Below are positions 11,288 through 24,020 of a DNA stretch of 64,000 bases, piece after piece (position 1 is the first letter of the stretch; each line of letters starts with the position of its first letter). The notes beneath the pieces are model-generated. The model had not been told where the DNA came from. It ran no database searches and saw only the letters and a list, made by a program, of their open reading frames with translations. The stretch is taken from positions 42,235,139-42,299,138 of the forward strand of contig NC_037094.1 of assembly GCF_002994745.2 (NCBI RefSeq), read 5' to 3'. The DNA comes from Rosa chinensis (taxonomy: Eukaryota > Streptophyta > Magnoliopsida > Rosales > Rosaceae). A program made the translations under genes and the position numbers.

Positions 11288-12627
11288 GAGAAGGGTTTTA
11301 ATAGATAATGGGTGTGAAAAAGAGTTTAAAAAAATGCAAAAAATAAAAAATAAATAAAATCATTTTTATGTTAACGGGTCTTAACGGGTTTCAATGGCTA
11401 ATTTATTGTTAACAGGTATTAACGGGTTTTAGTGGGTAATTGATTAGAAAAGAATTTTAAAATTATAAAAAAAAAAAAAAAACCTTAGCGGTCTTAACGG
11501 GTTCCAACGGGTAACCCGCGAACCCATCGGGCTCAACCCATTATAACCCGTTAAGATAACGGATTATAACGGGTTGAGCCCGTTAAGACTGCCAACCCGT
11601 TAAGTCCGCCTGTAACCTGCCCGTGACCGCACTGTTGCCAGGCCTAAGCGTAGTCCCCACATCCTGAGTTTCTGTCTTAAATCATCAACTTTCCTTGCCT
11701 GCAAAAGCAAACCATTCAGAAACTTGGTCCAAAAGTAAAACCAAGCCCTTTCTAAATTTCCCACACTCAGACTATCAAGTTTTATTTACCTTACTAGGAT
11801 CCTTGATCAAGTATGAAATGCAATGGGCACTGCTTGATTTTATATCTTCTTCAATGTGGCTCGAAGATGTGGAATTCCATTCACCATCAGGGCCATTTAA
11901 GAGCCTTCCAAATGGTTTTCTTTCTTTAATCCTTCACAACCCCATCGGTAGTCAATGTGTGACGAATAATCTGGATCTGGGAAAAGTCTTGCATCTTCCT
12001 CTGTATAAGTACCAGGGTAGTAAACCTCACTTCCACTGCTACAAACCAACGCATTTGCCTGTACCCTCCCTGATGCCAGAAACTCTACTGTTTCTGATGT
12101 TGGCATAGCTGTTAGCAGAGCAAACCCTGTAAATCTTGCACTTTGAGAATCTAGTCTTACAGCCTTAAATATTTCTTGCACAATTTGAATCATTTTCTTT
12201 TCAGGAGCTCCAGATTTCAATTTTCTTCTATGTCTTAACAAGGGATATTTGCTTGCTACATTATCCGGCAGCTTATTTCCTTCTTCATGGTTTCTTGATC
12301 TTGCTTAGGACACGCCACGCTTCACTTGATCTTGCACCTCATGGTCACCAGAAGCTGCAGTCACATTTGTCGCCATCAACTGAAAGCCTAAGAGACATAC
12401 CATTGAGGGACTCTTCAGCAGCCATTTCATCCTCTAGGGTGTCAGTCTGCCATTGTGGATCGATGTCTCATGCGGCAGGCTGATACTCTAGTCAAGTAGG
12501 TTTTTCCATCCAACCATTCTTTCTGCATTCAACCCATAAATTCTTTTCCGATAACAACTTCAGCAGTGCATTAGCAATTGATTGCTGATCATAAGGGTCA
12601 ACAAGCAAACCATTACCAAGCGCCTGA

Positions 12628-13167
12628 AATTCACAACATGACATAAGAAAAGTAGAGAAGCATCGAAACGCACCGTTTGAGGATGTATAACCTAGTTTTC
12701 TGGTGCTTTGCCAACGTCACACATCGTTTCAGAACCTGATTTTCCGGTGGCTATTGATCTTTGATAGTGGCCATGACAGATTTAGAAAATTGAAGTTGGA
12801 GATTAAGCTTTGATGAGGGGATCCAGTCAAGGAGAATTTGATGAGCGAATTACTATATTTCGCAGATGCTGATGATTGAATTTTACAATTTGCAGAATTG
12901 AAAGATAAGAACTTCGGGTTCTTGATAGAAATTGGGGATGCTGAATTGCTGATGCAATTTTATTATCTTTTTTTTTTTTGGGTGAATGTACCGCTATTTT
13001 TGGATTGTTTTAGGCTAGAAAAGTTTGTCTTTTTTAAAGCAGCTCCAACAGCTTCTCTATATCTTGATTTTTCTCCATTTTAGAAAAAATTTTAGCTGTT
13101 TTGCTCCAACAGATTCCGTATAATTATTCCCAAAATGGAGATAATGATGGGGGAGAAAATAAAATTC
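12628..13167. other. Spacer between SPS pseudogene and copia A
   Basis: No gene seen. Direct echoes of GCTCCAACAG occur at 13043 and 13104 with similar sequence around them, suggesting part of a small repeat. The upstream SPS exons are not present here. Confidence 0.5.
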
Positions 13168-14471
13168 TGTTCAAGTAAACCCTAATTTGTGTTTGGCCCA
13201 AACTCTAGGTTACTTGACCTAGTGGTAATAGGGTTAAATTAGAAGGATCTAGATTCCTATTCAATGTACGATTATTTTCCTTGTATGATTGAGATTCTAT
13301 ACATTGTAATCCTCTATATAAAGAGGCCCCTATTATCAATGAGAATACACAGCGATTTCCTGTCAATTTCAGTTTCTCTACAACACATTATTAGCATGAA
13401 GCCCTAACCCTGAAACAAATAGCCAAACCCTGATTAAAGAAGCTAAAAACCTTGAATCCGAATACAAAACCTTAAGCCTTTTCTGCCTCCACATCACACA
13501 TTGAAGAACTCGATTCCAGGAGTCCAGAACCAGTGGCGACACCCCAAGAACCGGCCTGAAACCAACCGAACTGACCACCGAAAGCTCCATACAACTTGCA
13601 GCAAATATTCCACCGGTTCACCATCTTCCGGACCTCCAATTTCTACCAAATTTTGATAGCAAAAGCCTGTTGATCAGAAGTTTCAGGAACTGAAAGAAAA
13701 AGTCTAAAAATCGGCCTAAAAAGACGTGAACCGGCCACCTGAGCAGCTGCATATTGAACCGGCAGAAAAGAAGAAAAGAAGAAAAGAAAGGAAGCCCAGC
13801 CCAGAAGAAAAAGGGAAAAGAAGTCAAGCCCAAAGAAGAAGAGCCCATAAGCCCACAGACCTGACCTAGCCCACTGATACACCTGACCCACAACCACGTC
13901 AGCACAGCCACATCAGTTTGCCACCTCAGCGACACTGCCATGTCAGCACAGCCACATCAGCTGCCACGTCAGCATCGGGGACCCACTGCCATGTCAGCTC
14001 GGTCAACCCCCGGTCAACTACTTTCCGGCGACTTTTTCCTGTCAAATTTTCCGGCTACCTATTTCGAGGTATTTTTTACTAAACGTTCCCCTTTTTTTTT
14101 TTTTTTTTTTTTTTTTATAGCTTTTAAATTTAATTTCTCTTATTTTTCAGGGACTTGCAACCTCCCTTCTTCTACCCTCCTTTCTTTATCATAGGGGAGA
14201 CCAAATTAAGCCGAACTGAGGGGGTTTGTGCTCACTCCAACCTTGGAGCTTGTAGAGTTCTCCAAACTTAGAGTTTGTTGAGATAAAATGATCGACCGCA
14301 AACATCATTGTTTCGATCTAATCCAACCCCTCTTGGAATCAAATTTCTTGGAAGCGACTACGCTCAGAAATTCCTAATTTCTTGAAAGCGACTACGCTCA
14401 GAAATTTTATTTGTTTTCGTGGTAGCCTTTTTCGCTCCGAAACTAACCCTAATTTCTTGTTCTCTTTCAGG

Positions 14472-15512
14472 ATGAGTAACCTGAACAAATTGGACTTTGC
14501 TCTATTGGGAACAACTGGCTCTGAATATCACAGGTGGGTTCGTGATATCCGCTAGCATCTCAAGGCCGATGGAATATTGGATACGATTCTCAAGCCTAGC
14601 CAGGATGTGCTAACTGTTGAGCAAGCTCAAGCTTTGGAAGCAAATAGAGCAGCCTTAGAGGCAAATAAGGCTAAAGCCATCATCCTAATGACTCGTCATA
14701 TGGATTATTCGCTCCAGTACAAGTGTATGAATGAAGAAGACCCCAGAAGGCTGTGGGTCTCACTCGAAGATAGATTTGGCAACGTCCGTGATTCCGTGCT
14801 TCCTGACCTAGAAGTGAGATGGCATAGCCTCCGCTTCTATGATTTCAAGTCAGTTCTTGACTACAACTCGGAAGCATTTCGCATTATATCCTTAGTGGTA
14901 TTCTGTGGTAAAGAGATCACAAATGCGATGTTGATTGAGAAGACTCTCTCTACTTTCCCCGTCTCTGCATTGATAGTTGCTAAGAACTATCGAATCGATG
15001 TTACTGCAAGATGAATCACAAGGTTTCATGAGCTCATTGGAGTATGAATGTCGCTGAAAAGCATGACAACATCCTTGTGAAGAACTATAATTTGAGATCC
15101 GCGGGAACATAGCATATTCCGAAATCCAATTATAGTTGCGTCCCAAAGAGAGGGCGCCAAGAGCGAAACCCTAATCTTAGGAATACATTTGGACGTTCTG
15201 GTCCATATAGGTAATTTCTAAAATAGGCGAACACGGAACCGAAGAGGTAAACATGGAAAGAGAGAGGGAGGCAATGCCTCTGGCCATGTTGGTGGTGCCA
15301 CCAACACTAAAAGCCATCTAAATGACGCTTTCAAAACGCCTCAATCAATGGAGTTTGAGCAAAGAGATGTATGTTCTTGATGTGGAGTGTCTGATCATTG
15401 GGCACACATTTGTAGAGCTCGTGAAGAAATTGTCACCGCCTACAAAACATATCGTGAAGCAAGAGAAGCTCACTATATGGAACTAGAAGATCAAGAAGAT
15501 GATCTAGAGTGA
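14472..15512 (+). pseudogene. gag: Copia A gag, disrupted
   Basis: The ATG at 14472 follows a splice-acceptor-like TTTCAG by one base. The frame reads MSNLNKLDFALLGTTGSEYH, then a TAG stops it at about 14553. A downstream frame (14577-15014) continues the UBN2/Gag domain (LWVSLEDRFGNVRDS; FHELIG after a stop). A degenerate CCHC knuckle (CS*CGVSDHWAHIC, internal stop) lies near 15370, and the natural end is the TGA at 15510-15512. Homologous to the intact gag of copia C. Confidence 0.85.
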
Positions 15513-15879
15513 AGGGTTGAAGACTACAAATCTGGCTGGGATCAATAGATCGCCAATTCTGTTTAAGTCTTTATTTTTCCAAGAGATGTAATAGGCAATT
15601 GCCATATATTTTTGTAGTAAATGCCAATGGTTTAACTTTTCTTCAAAGTAGGCTCACTCAAAGTAAGTGTGGTGTCTAGGAAGGTTCTGAGGTTAGTGGT
15701 ACTTAAGCGAGCCTTACTCCACCGACATCTCTCTACTCACCTGGTCACATTTATTTTGGAATTACCGAAAGAAGTTAGACGACTACCATTGTTTTGCCTT
15801 AGCTATCATTTTGGATTAGATTTTGTTTAGTCAAAGAGGCAATGATGTAACTCCGTTGGCTTATGAATAAAATTTCTAG

Positions 15880-18800
15880 TTCTTTATGACTCCATTTTGA
15901 TTCTGAGCATATGACTTTTATGACTATGATAGCTGGGCCATCAGTATTAATTCAAGGCTATGGAATAGATTGCCAAATGACACCTTAATTACTGTAACAG
16001 AAACTCTCTATGCTTCTAGGGCGAATCACACCTATGAATAGCCGCGGATTCCATGCGAAAACTCATGTAGAGAACAGAAATGAGTTCCTTTGCAATACCT
16101 CTAATGATTGCGAATAAAGGCGCATCTTAGAGAAGTTTATGTGTCTCTCTAATGGATTTTATGTCACTATTCGAGCTAATAAATCCAATAAAGTTACAAG
16201 AGAAGATCTCTTGGATTTAGACACATATTGGCTTTGTCACGATAGGATCGGTCATCCTGGTCATGATATGATGATCCGTCTACTAAAGACTTCACATGGA
16301 CATCATTTCTTTTGAGCGAAACGAAGCATGAATCAAAAGTTGATTTCTGGACTAAGTGTGACCGACGCAACTACCTAGGGCACCGCCTCCGTCCACCACC
16401 AGCCTAGGGCTAGCGCAGTCCCTATCCATAACGCCATGGATAGCGTCCATCATGGTGATGGCGCCCCAGGTGATGTTGCAATCACCAACTTGCTTCAAAT
16501 AGCATTTCAGACGCTCAGGCCTAACCAAAATACTCATTGGTTACTTCTAAAGCCTCTCGCTCGTTTTACAAAGCCCGTTCCTTAATGAAATTAGGACTAA
16601 GACTGTCCTATGCAAAGGAAACGAACATACTCATTCTGTTCTTACATAGAATCCATGGGGATTCTGTGGATTTATTCAACCAACTTGCGGACGCTTAAAT
16701 ATTTCATGATGCTGGTTGACACGCAAACACGCTGTCACGTGTTGTGCCATTATCCACCTATAAATGCTGCTTATGCTACACTCCTAGCACATATCATATG
16801 ACAACGGGATCACTCCCCAGATCATCATATTCAGTCAATTGGATTTGACACTGCTAGAGAGTTTAATCAAAAGACTTTCGATGGATATTGCAATGCGACT
16901 AATGTTGGACATCATGTTCCCATGTACACACCCAAATGGTCTTGTGGAAACGACTACGATGATAGTCTAGACATTGGTAATGCACACCAATCTCCTTATA
17001 TCCGCTTGGGGTGATGCAATATCGCATGCAGCTATGCTAATTCGTCTATAACCCATCGCCACTCAATGTACCTCTGCGTTACAGCTAGTGACTGGGTACA
17101 AGTATTGTACTTACGCATATTTGAGTGAGCCATTTATGTGCCAATTGTGCCGCCACAACGCTCTATGATGGATCCTTACAGACGAATGGGCAATTACGTT
17201 GGATTTGAGACTCCAACAATCGTCCGCCACTTAATGCCCTTGCAAGGCGATCTCATTACCGCTAGATTTGTGGGTTGTCACTTTGATAAGGCAGTCTTCC
17301 CGTCGTTAGGGGGAGATAAGAACACGGATGTTCAACATGAATGACAAGAATTGTCGTGGACTGTGCCCCTACTATGTCTCATCTCGATCCCTGTTAAAGT
17401 GACGAGATCACACAAATATGCTGCAAACAAGCCTGCAAGGAAGGACGTCCCTACGAGAGGACGTAGCCCCACCCTACACGGAGGTAGGCATGGCACCAAC
17501 GTCAAAGAGAGTGGCACTCTGGCGTTACAGGCCATGGCCCCAGCTAGGATGCATGGGAGGCCCGTAGCTTTGAAGGACACTTTCGCACATTCCAATCCTT
17601 TGATCATCAAGACTCAAAATCAGTCTCGTGAGAATCTTCCGGGTTAGGGTTATCGTTAGGGAATGCCTCAATGTCAGAACGTATTCTTGAGAATATAGAG
17701 CTCTATGAAAATTACACTAGTGTACTTGAGACATGGGATAGAAACTCCATCATAATTGATGATGTAGTTGCGCATTTTGTTGCGCATGAGTTTGTTGAGT
17801 CAGATAATATCGAACCACGCTCCGTTGATGAATGAATGCCAACGTAGAGAGATTTGGCCTAAATGGAAATATGCGATCCAGGTTAAGATGGATTCTCTAA
17901 TGAAGAGGAAGGTTTTCGAGCTAGTGATGCCAACACCTCCAAACATAAAACCTGTTGACTAATGGGTCTTCGTTAGAAAGCGTAGTGAGAAAAAGAGATG
18001 GTAATCTCGCCTTATGGCGCAAGGCTTCTCATAAAACGCCCTGAAATCGACTACGATGAGACATATTCTCTCGTAATGGATATCATTGCACTCCACTACA
18101 CTGTCAGTTTGGTAGTTTCCGAATAACTGAACATGCAGCTTACAAATGTGGTCACCACGTATCTCTATTAGGATCTAGATACGGAATATACATGAAGGTT
18201 CATAGTGAACTTCATTTACCCAAGTCAAGTGGCTCTAGACCACGGAGCGCGTTTACAAAGAGGTTGAAACGCTCGCTAAATTGACTACTTGATTGGGAAG
18301 GGATATGCCCACGCGTTTCCATAACAAGATTCGGATTCCATCGCGGTTCATGTTGGACATGATCTTTATTAGAAGCCTTTAAAGAGTTAAGGGAAACCGT
18401 TGAACACTTGAAATCCGATATTGAGATGAAGGATTATGGGAGAACACGATTATGTCTCAGTTTGGAACTTGAGCATCGTGTCGATAGATGCTTAGGCATT
18501 TTGACAAGGTCAAACCTTCAAGCACCCCCATGATCGTCCGTAGTCTTGATCCTGAAAAGGACCCTCTTCGTCTGAAGGATGATGACGAAGATGTGCTAGA
18601 GGCAAAAATGTCTTACTTCTTACTTGAGTACAATAGGCGCATTATTGTACTTAGCTTAATGCACAGGACCGGACATCTCGTTTGCAGTGAACTTGTTAGC
18701 TAAGGTATAGCTCTGCGCCAACTCGACTCCATTTTGATTGGTGTAAAAGATATCTTTCAGTACTTGAGATGTACGATTGATATGGGCTTGTTCTATCCCT

Positions 18801-19370
18801 ACAGAGAGAAGATGGATTCAGACCCATCACACACCAGAAACGCCGCCAATGTTGTGTTCTCTATCCCCATCCCAAAACGATATAAGTGTTTTGGAAGGTT
18901 TTGCTGATGCTGGGTACCTCTCTGACCCACACAGAGGTCGCTCCCAAACTGGTTAAGTGTTCATCGTGGGAAAAGACCGTAATATCTTGGAGGTCTACAG
19001 AACAGACCGTAGTCGCTATATCTTCGAACCATGCAGAGATTATTGCTCTTCACGAAGTGGTTCGTGAATGTTTATGGATTGGATCCATAATCACGCATGT
19101 TCGAACAATTGTGGTTTGAAGTCTACCACAAGATGAGCCTACGAGCATTTAGGATAATGCTGTTCATTTTGAACAAATGAAGCAAGGCTACATCAAAAGC
19201 GACAACACCAAGCATAATCAGCAACAACAGACTCTCCTCAAATACCAAAGTGAACTAGGTTCGATCTGAGGATAATGCGGCAGACTTGTTTACTAAGTCA
19301 TTGCCCAAATCCACGTTCGAGAAACATTTGGCAAGAATTGGCTTGCGGAAATTATCTGAGCTCCCATGAT
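15880..19370 (+). pseudogene. pol: Copia A pol remnant
   Basis: Recognisable pieces: GAG-pre-integrase with the H..H pair (DTYWLCHDRIGHPGHDMM, near 16230), integrase scraps (16600-17000), RT with WPKWKYAIQVKMDSL (near 17850) and KPSSTPMIVRSLDPEKDP (near 18520), RNase H with ISWRSTEQTVVAISSNHAEI (near 18985), and the C-terminal ADLFTKSLPKSTFEKHLA (near 19280). Stops and frameshifts run throughout. I could not find the protease DSG or the RT YxDD box. The repeated CAGGGGGAGA at 19379 and 19398 is the usual copia polypurine-type motif. Confidence 0.85.
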
Positions 19371-19740
19371 CGTAGTCATCAGGGGGAGACACAGACATCA
19401 GGGGGAGATGTCTACATGTTCACCTCGAACCGTGAAGGGTGCGTTGTGCATTTTTTCCCCTTCGACCGAGGTTATTTTTGTCCCATTAGGTTTTTGTTAC
19501 TCGGCAAGGTTTTTAACGAGGCAACGAGAGAAGCACCGCGTTTGGGCAACACAAGAGAGAGTGTTCAGGTAAACCCTGATTTGTGTTTGGCCCAAACTCT
19601 AGGTTACTTGACCTAGTGGTAATAGGGTTAAATTAGAAGGATTTAGATTCCTATTCAATGTATAATTACTTTCCTTGTATGCTTTATCGGGTCTCGGCTT
19701 CCCTTGCAGGTCTCGGATGACGTCAAAACTGTGGTCTATT

Positions 19741-20430
19741 GGGGGTAATAGACAGATTATTGCCCCCCACTAATTTCTTAACTGTGGTTAATTAATCACT
19801 GAAATTAGAGTTTTGATAAGTCTTATGTTGTTTTGAGTTTATTAAAGTACAATAATCTGTCAATGATAGTTAAGTGAAGGGTTCCGACTTAAAACAAAGA
19901 CATTATTTGGGGGCAGTAATGTGTCTACTGCCCCCCACAAAACCATTAAAACTTGCACCAGTTAAGTGAAGGGTTTTGACTTCGTATGAAGACATTATTT
20001 GGGGGCAGTAATGTGTCTACTGCCCCCCACTAAGCCATTAAAACTTGCATCAGTTTCAAGGATTCACAGTGTATTGCACTTTATCACAAACAAATCAACA
20101 AGAAATGATTACTGTCTCCTAAGAAAGACATTATTGGGTGGCACTAATGTGTCTACTGCCCCCAATAGACCATCAAACATTACACCGCTTCCTATGTTTC
20201 ACAGATTATAGAAGTTATTCACACTCAAAACAACAGATAATGTCTAAAAACCCACATTTTGAGGGTCAATATTCTGTCTACTGCCCCCACTAGACTGACA
20301 CAAACCACACAATTTTTTTCATTTATCGACTACTGCAATTTAACACTACATTTACTTTGGAATAGCAGTTTTCAGTCCGTCAATAAATAAAGCAGTCATC
20401 ATTGGCCCCCAATACAAAGTCTACTAGGGG
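19741..20430. repeat. Array of GC-capped hairpin repeats
   Basis: Units pair a GGGGGCAGTA arm with TACTGCCCCC across a 7-base loop (ATGTGTC). Two perfect units lie at 19909-19935 and 20001-20027, 92 bp apart; an imperfect one at 19741-19767 and degenerate ones near 20132-20163 and 20265-20288. An inverted variant lies at 20405-20434. The motif GTCTACTGCCCCC is constant (19923, 20015, 20151, 20276). Sequence between units also repeats (GTTAAGTGAAGGGTT, CCATTAAAACTTGCA). No coding signal. Confidence 0.75.
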
Positions 20431-21337
<907 letters not shown>

Positions 21338-21565
21338 TGTTTTAGGAAATCAGAAATTGGGAGAGAATGATCTGTACTTTCATTGACAATAGGGGTCTTT
21401 TTATATAGAGGATTACAAGCATAGAATATATATAAGTCTTACAAGGAATCTGTATCGTACAATGATTAGGATATCTCCAAAGATATTTGTAAGACGTTAC
21501 CCTATTACAACTTGGACAAATCGCTAGAGTTTAGGTCAGACACATAAATTAGATGTCCTCAAACA
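21338..21565 (-). mobile_element. Solo copia LTR
   Basis: On the minus strand it reads TGTTTGAGGACATC to TTTCCTAAAACA, 228 bp. It carries the same promoter-like block (GTAATCCTCTATATAAA, then ACCCCTATTGTCAATGA) as the copia A and B LTRs. No partner LTR or internal region is next to it, so it is probably a recombination product. Flanks do not show a clean 5-bp duplication. Confidence 0.75.
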
Positions 21566-22314
21566 AAAAAAGATTAATTTTTTCAAAAACAAAAATATTT
21601 GCAAAATCCCATAATTAAATCCCTTCACTCAAAAAAATTACCCAAACAAGTCATACAAATAATCCACTACTTATATCCCTTCACTTCAAGATCCCATCAT
21701 CTCATAATCCCTTCACCTTAAAATTCCATCACCTTGAAATTCCTTGAAACCTTCAAATCCCCTATCCAAACACTGCCTAAAGGAATAACAACAACAAATA
21801 GGAGCAGAGATGCTACCTAAAACTGGTGACAAAACCTGAGTCTATTCCTTCCGGTAGCCAATACTCAAAAGGATTTGCCTGATTTCACCCTAGCTATTTC
21901 GATATATCTGAAACTTAATTTTCAAAATACAGTGGCTTTCTTTGCAAATCGCAATTTCTTCTCGATGAAGATTGAAAGGGGCTTCAAAATGAGCTCTGTT
22001 TACAAATTTGTGTTTTCTTTAAAGACTTTTTAGAGATGAAGGACGACGGAGAAGACTTTTTAGTCATCGAACCTTATCTCCTTGATGCACGTCCCTTTCT
22101 CCTTCTCCCGTAAAAATCCCTGTGGTAACTTGATCAATCACAGTTTCATCTTCCCTGTCGTATGAGAGTTGACGGGGTCAAGTTCACCGCTGACCTCGAT
22201 CATTGCTTTTGTTGGTCTAAAAAGGTTTTGGTTCGTTGCAGACAAAATCCTTACAGAATAAATCTTAAATCTTGGGTTAACTTGGATTTATACTACTTGA
22301 ATTCGGAGAAATTT
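21566..22314. other. Spacer, no gene seen
   Basis: AT-rich. 21600-21780 contains repeated short phrases of the type ATCCCTTCAC, perhaps a decayed MITE. Nothing recognisable beyond that. Confidence 0.4.
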
Positions 22315-22320
22315 TTAGGC

Positions 22321-22612
22321 GTTACGGTTGAACCATGTCAGATTGCCACATGGTGTGATGCTCCACTAAGAAGTTACCACATGGATTGAAACATATTGGT
22401 AAATTCAATCGCAGAAAAACCAAACAATATTTAGGATTTAGGGTATAGAGTTTTAGGGTTTAGGGCTTAGGTAATAGAGTTTAGTTTTTGTTTCACTTTG
22501 TTTCGTTTTACTAAGTTGAATTTACCCTGGTGTGAGTTGTCAAAAAATTTCATGTGGCAACTTCTTATTGGTGCGTCAGACCATGTGGCAGTATGACATG
22601 GTTTTACTGACG
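22321..22612. mobile_element. Fold-back/MITE-like element with telomere-like core
   Basis: Arms of about 55-65 bp are inverted repeats of each other: AACCATGTCAGATTGCCACA at 22330 pairs with TGTGGCAGTATGACATGGTT near 22587. The AT-rich centre (22427-22490) contains several TTTAGGG/TTAGGG-like units. No transposase. Confidence 0.7.
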
Positions 22613-23116
22613 TGCTGCTCCATTGCTTAGGTTGTGAAGTCAAATATATATGCCAATTTAGTGTTCAGAAAGAACAGTTCAGAGTCAGCTATTACATCAA
22701 ATGAAGAAATGATAAACTTTGATGTTGCAAGATCTATTCATCGATCTTCATTCCCAAGGCTGTTTCTTGGAGTGTTTTTGTCCACCGATGTTACCTAGGA
22801 AGAACTACTACATCTGATTGCTGGATCTGTAAGTTAAAGAAGAAGTGTATCTTGCTCTTGCAATTCTTAGCCCTCGTATACTTGTTTCTCTGAGTATCAT
22901 GATGTATGTTTAAGTTGACTGCCGAGATTGGTCACTTGGTCTGGTTTATATGTATCTGATTGATTTGGATACAAACGTATGTTGCTCAAAGCCTTAGAAT
23001 GATAGAAATGAGAAATTGTTGTTGAATCATAGGGGTTCCTGATGTTTCTCTGTACAGTATTTTCTTCTCCCATGTTGGAATTATGAGTAAATTTCCTTGT
23101 TTGAATAGAAATAGAA

Positions 23117-23164
<48 letters not shown>

Positions 23165-23340
23165 AATATTCAGATATTCCTCCTTTCCTATTGTAAGATG
23201 GTAACTTGGTGTTGCAATAGGAACAAGCAACTTGGATCCAGAGTGAGTTTTGGAACAAATAGAAAAAAAAAAAGAATCAACTACGAAACGATACCGTATT
23301 CACTCAGATACCACGGCAAGCATTGGAGGCACAGTCCCAC
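22613..23340. other. Spacer with (CA)n(TA)n microsatellite
   Basis: A compound microsatellite lies at 23116-23162 (CA repeats running into TA repeats). No gene recognised. Confidence 0.6.
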
Positions 23341-23611
23341 TCCAAGATAAAACCAAACCTGTACCTACCTAGTGCACATTTAGCCAGCTTATGAGCTTGT
23401 CTATGAGCATGAGTGAAGAAACAACCATGTAAAGAAGATAAAGAGTGGGAATCGAAGTGTCCTCACCTTCGCCTTGAATTGCTTGGACAAGCTGGAGACA
23501 ATCTATTTCAAAAATAACTGGAACCAACCGAAATTGTTCCACGAAAGCCTCGATCAGCACACGTACGTCCAACCGAGCACAAGCACTAGCACTAGCTGCT
23601 GCATACCACAT
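23270..23611 (-). pseudogene. LINE-type RNase H (RVT_3) fragment
   Basis: On the minus strand, VIFEIDCLQLVQAIQGEGED (about 23497-23440) followed in another frame by FFTHAHRQAHKLAK matches the end of the RNase H-like domain found in plant LINEs and their relics. There is no upstream reverse transcriptase, and the frame is shifted between the two motifs. Confidence 0.65.
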
Positions 23612-24020
23612 TATATTGTAGAAAACGTAAATATCAACATAATGAAATTGAAAGAAACTAACATGCTGACTTGTTGAGGTGAAAATTTTCTACTAAACCC
23701 TAGAGTGTGCTAGGCGCTGCAAAACATATAATGTATAATTTTTGAGAGCCTTGAACACCAATTAGAGTGTTAAAGAAGGTACGAATTGTTTACCAATTAG
23801 ATTGAGCGAGTGAACACCAATTTGGAGGACAGCGACTCTGATCCTGTGAGACACTCTTTAGAATTGGTCAAGGAAAAGCCGGACGGTACTAGTATGAGCG
23901 ACTTAATTGGGTGTCTTTTTGGGTTATATATCCAAGCACTGCACCTTGGTGTTGCCTTTGAATCAAGTATTTTAATTAATTTTTCTTCAAGAGGGCAAAC
24001 AATTTGCAAATGGGCCGGGG
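23612..24020. other. Spacer before the TRIM
   Basis: An 81-codon ORF (23810-24055) runs into the TRIM LTR. I do not recognise its product and see no splice context. Otherwise nothing. Confidence 0.4.

Larger units (their letters stand above)
9446..11646. mobile_element. Non-autonomous hAT transposon inside the SPS exon
   Basis: Perfect 12-bp terminal inverted repeats (TAGGCCTGGCAA at 9446; TTGCCAGGCCTA ending at 11646) and a perfect 8-bp target duplication AGCGTAGT (9438-9445 and 11647-11654). Joining the flanks restores the SPS exon reading. The arms are rich in AACGGG/CCCGTT motifs, as in the subterminal repeats of hAT elements. No transposase. About 0.7 kb once the nested LTR element is removed. 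Confidence 0.92.
8968..12627 (-). pseudogene. Sucrose-phosphate synthase pseudogene, 3' half
   Basis: On the minus strand, exon remnants encode the end of the glucosyltransferase domain ([12 protein letters not shown] near 12610) and the C-terminal HAD-like domain (EIFKAVRLDSQSARFTGFAL near 12170; FLGESGDTDYEEMIAGTHK near 9180; end at 8970). SPS makes sucrose-6-phosphate from UDP-glucose and fructose-6-phosphate in the cytosol. Introns are kept (acceptor at 12628; intron about 11702-11788; another about 9258-9376), so this is not a processed copy. Lesions: upstream exons absent, an internal loss where RRRRKL should continue into the IALDCYD block, a 4-bp insertion near 11920, and several stops. 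A hAT element at 9446-11646 splits one exon. The parent gene must lie elsewhere. Confidence 0.88.
13168..19681 (+). mobile_element. Decayed Ty1/copia retrotransposon A
   Basis: 5' LTR 13168-13385 (TGTTCAAG to TACAACA), followed by ATTATTAGCATGAAG, a degenerate primer site. The 3' LTR starts at 19562 and stops abruptly at 19681, where unrelated sequence follows. In between lie gag, GAG-pre-integrase, integrase, RT and RNase H remnants in copia order, with many stops and frameshifts. The overlapping LTR parts differ at about 7 of 118 positions, so the insertion is much older than gypsy copy 1. Confidence 0.88.

Noticed and set aside
22427..22490. Telomere or chromosome-end sequence
   Set aside because: Only a few imperfect TTTAGGG units, inside a fold-back element.
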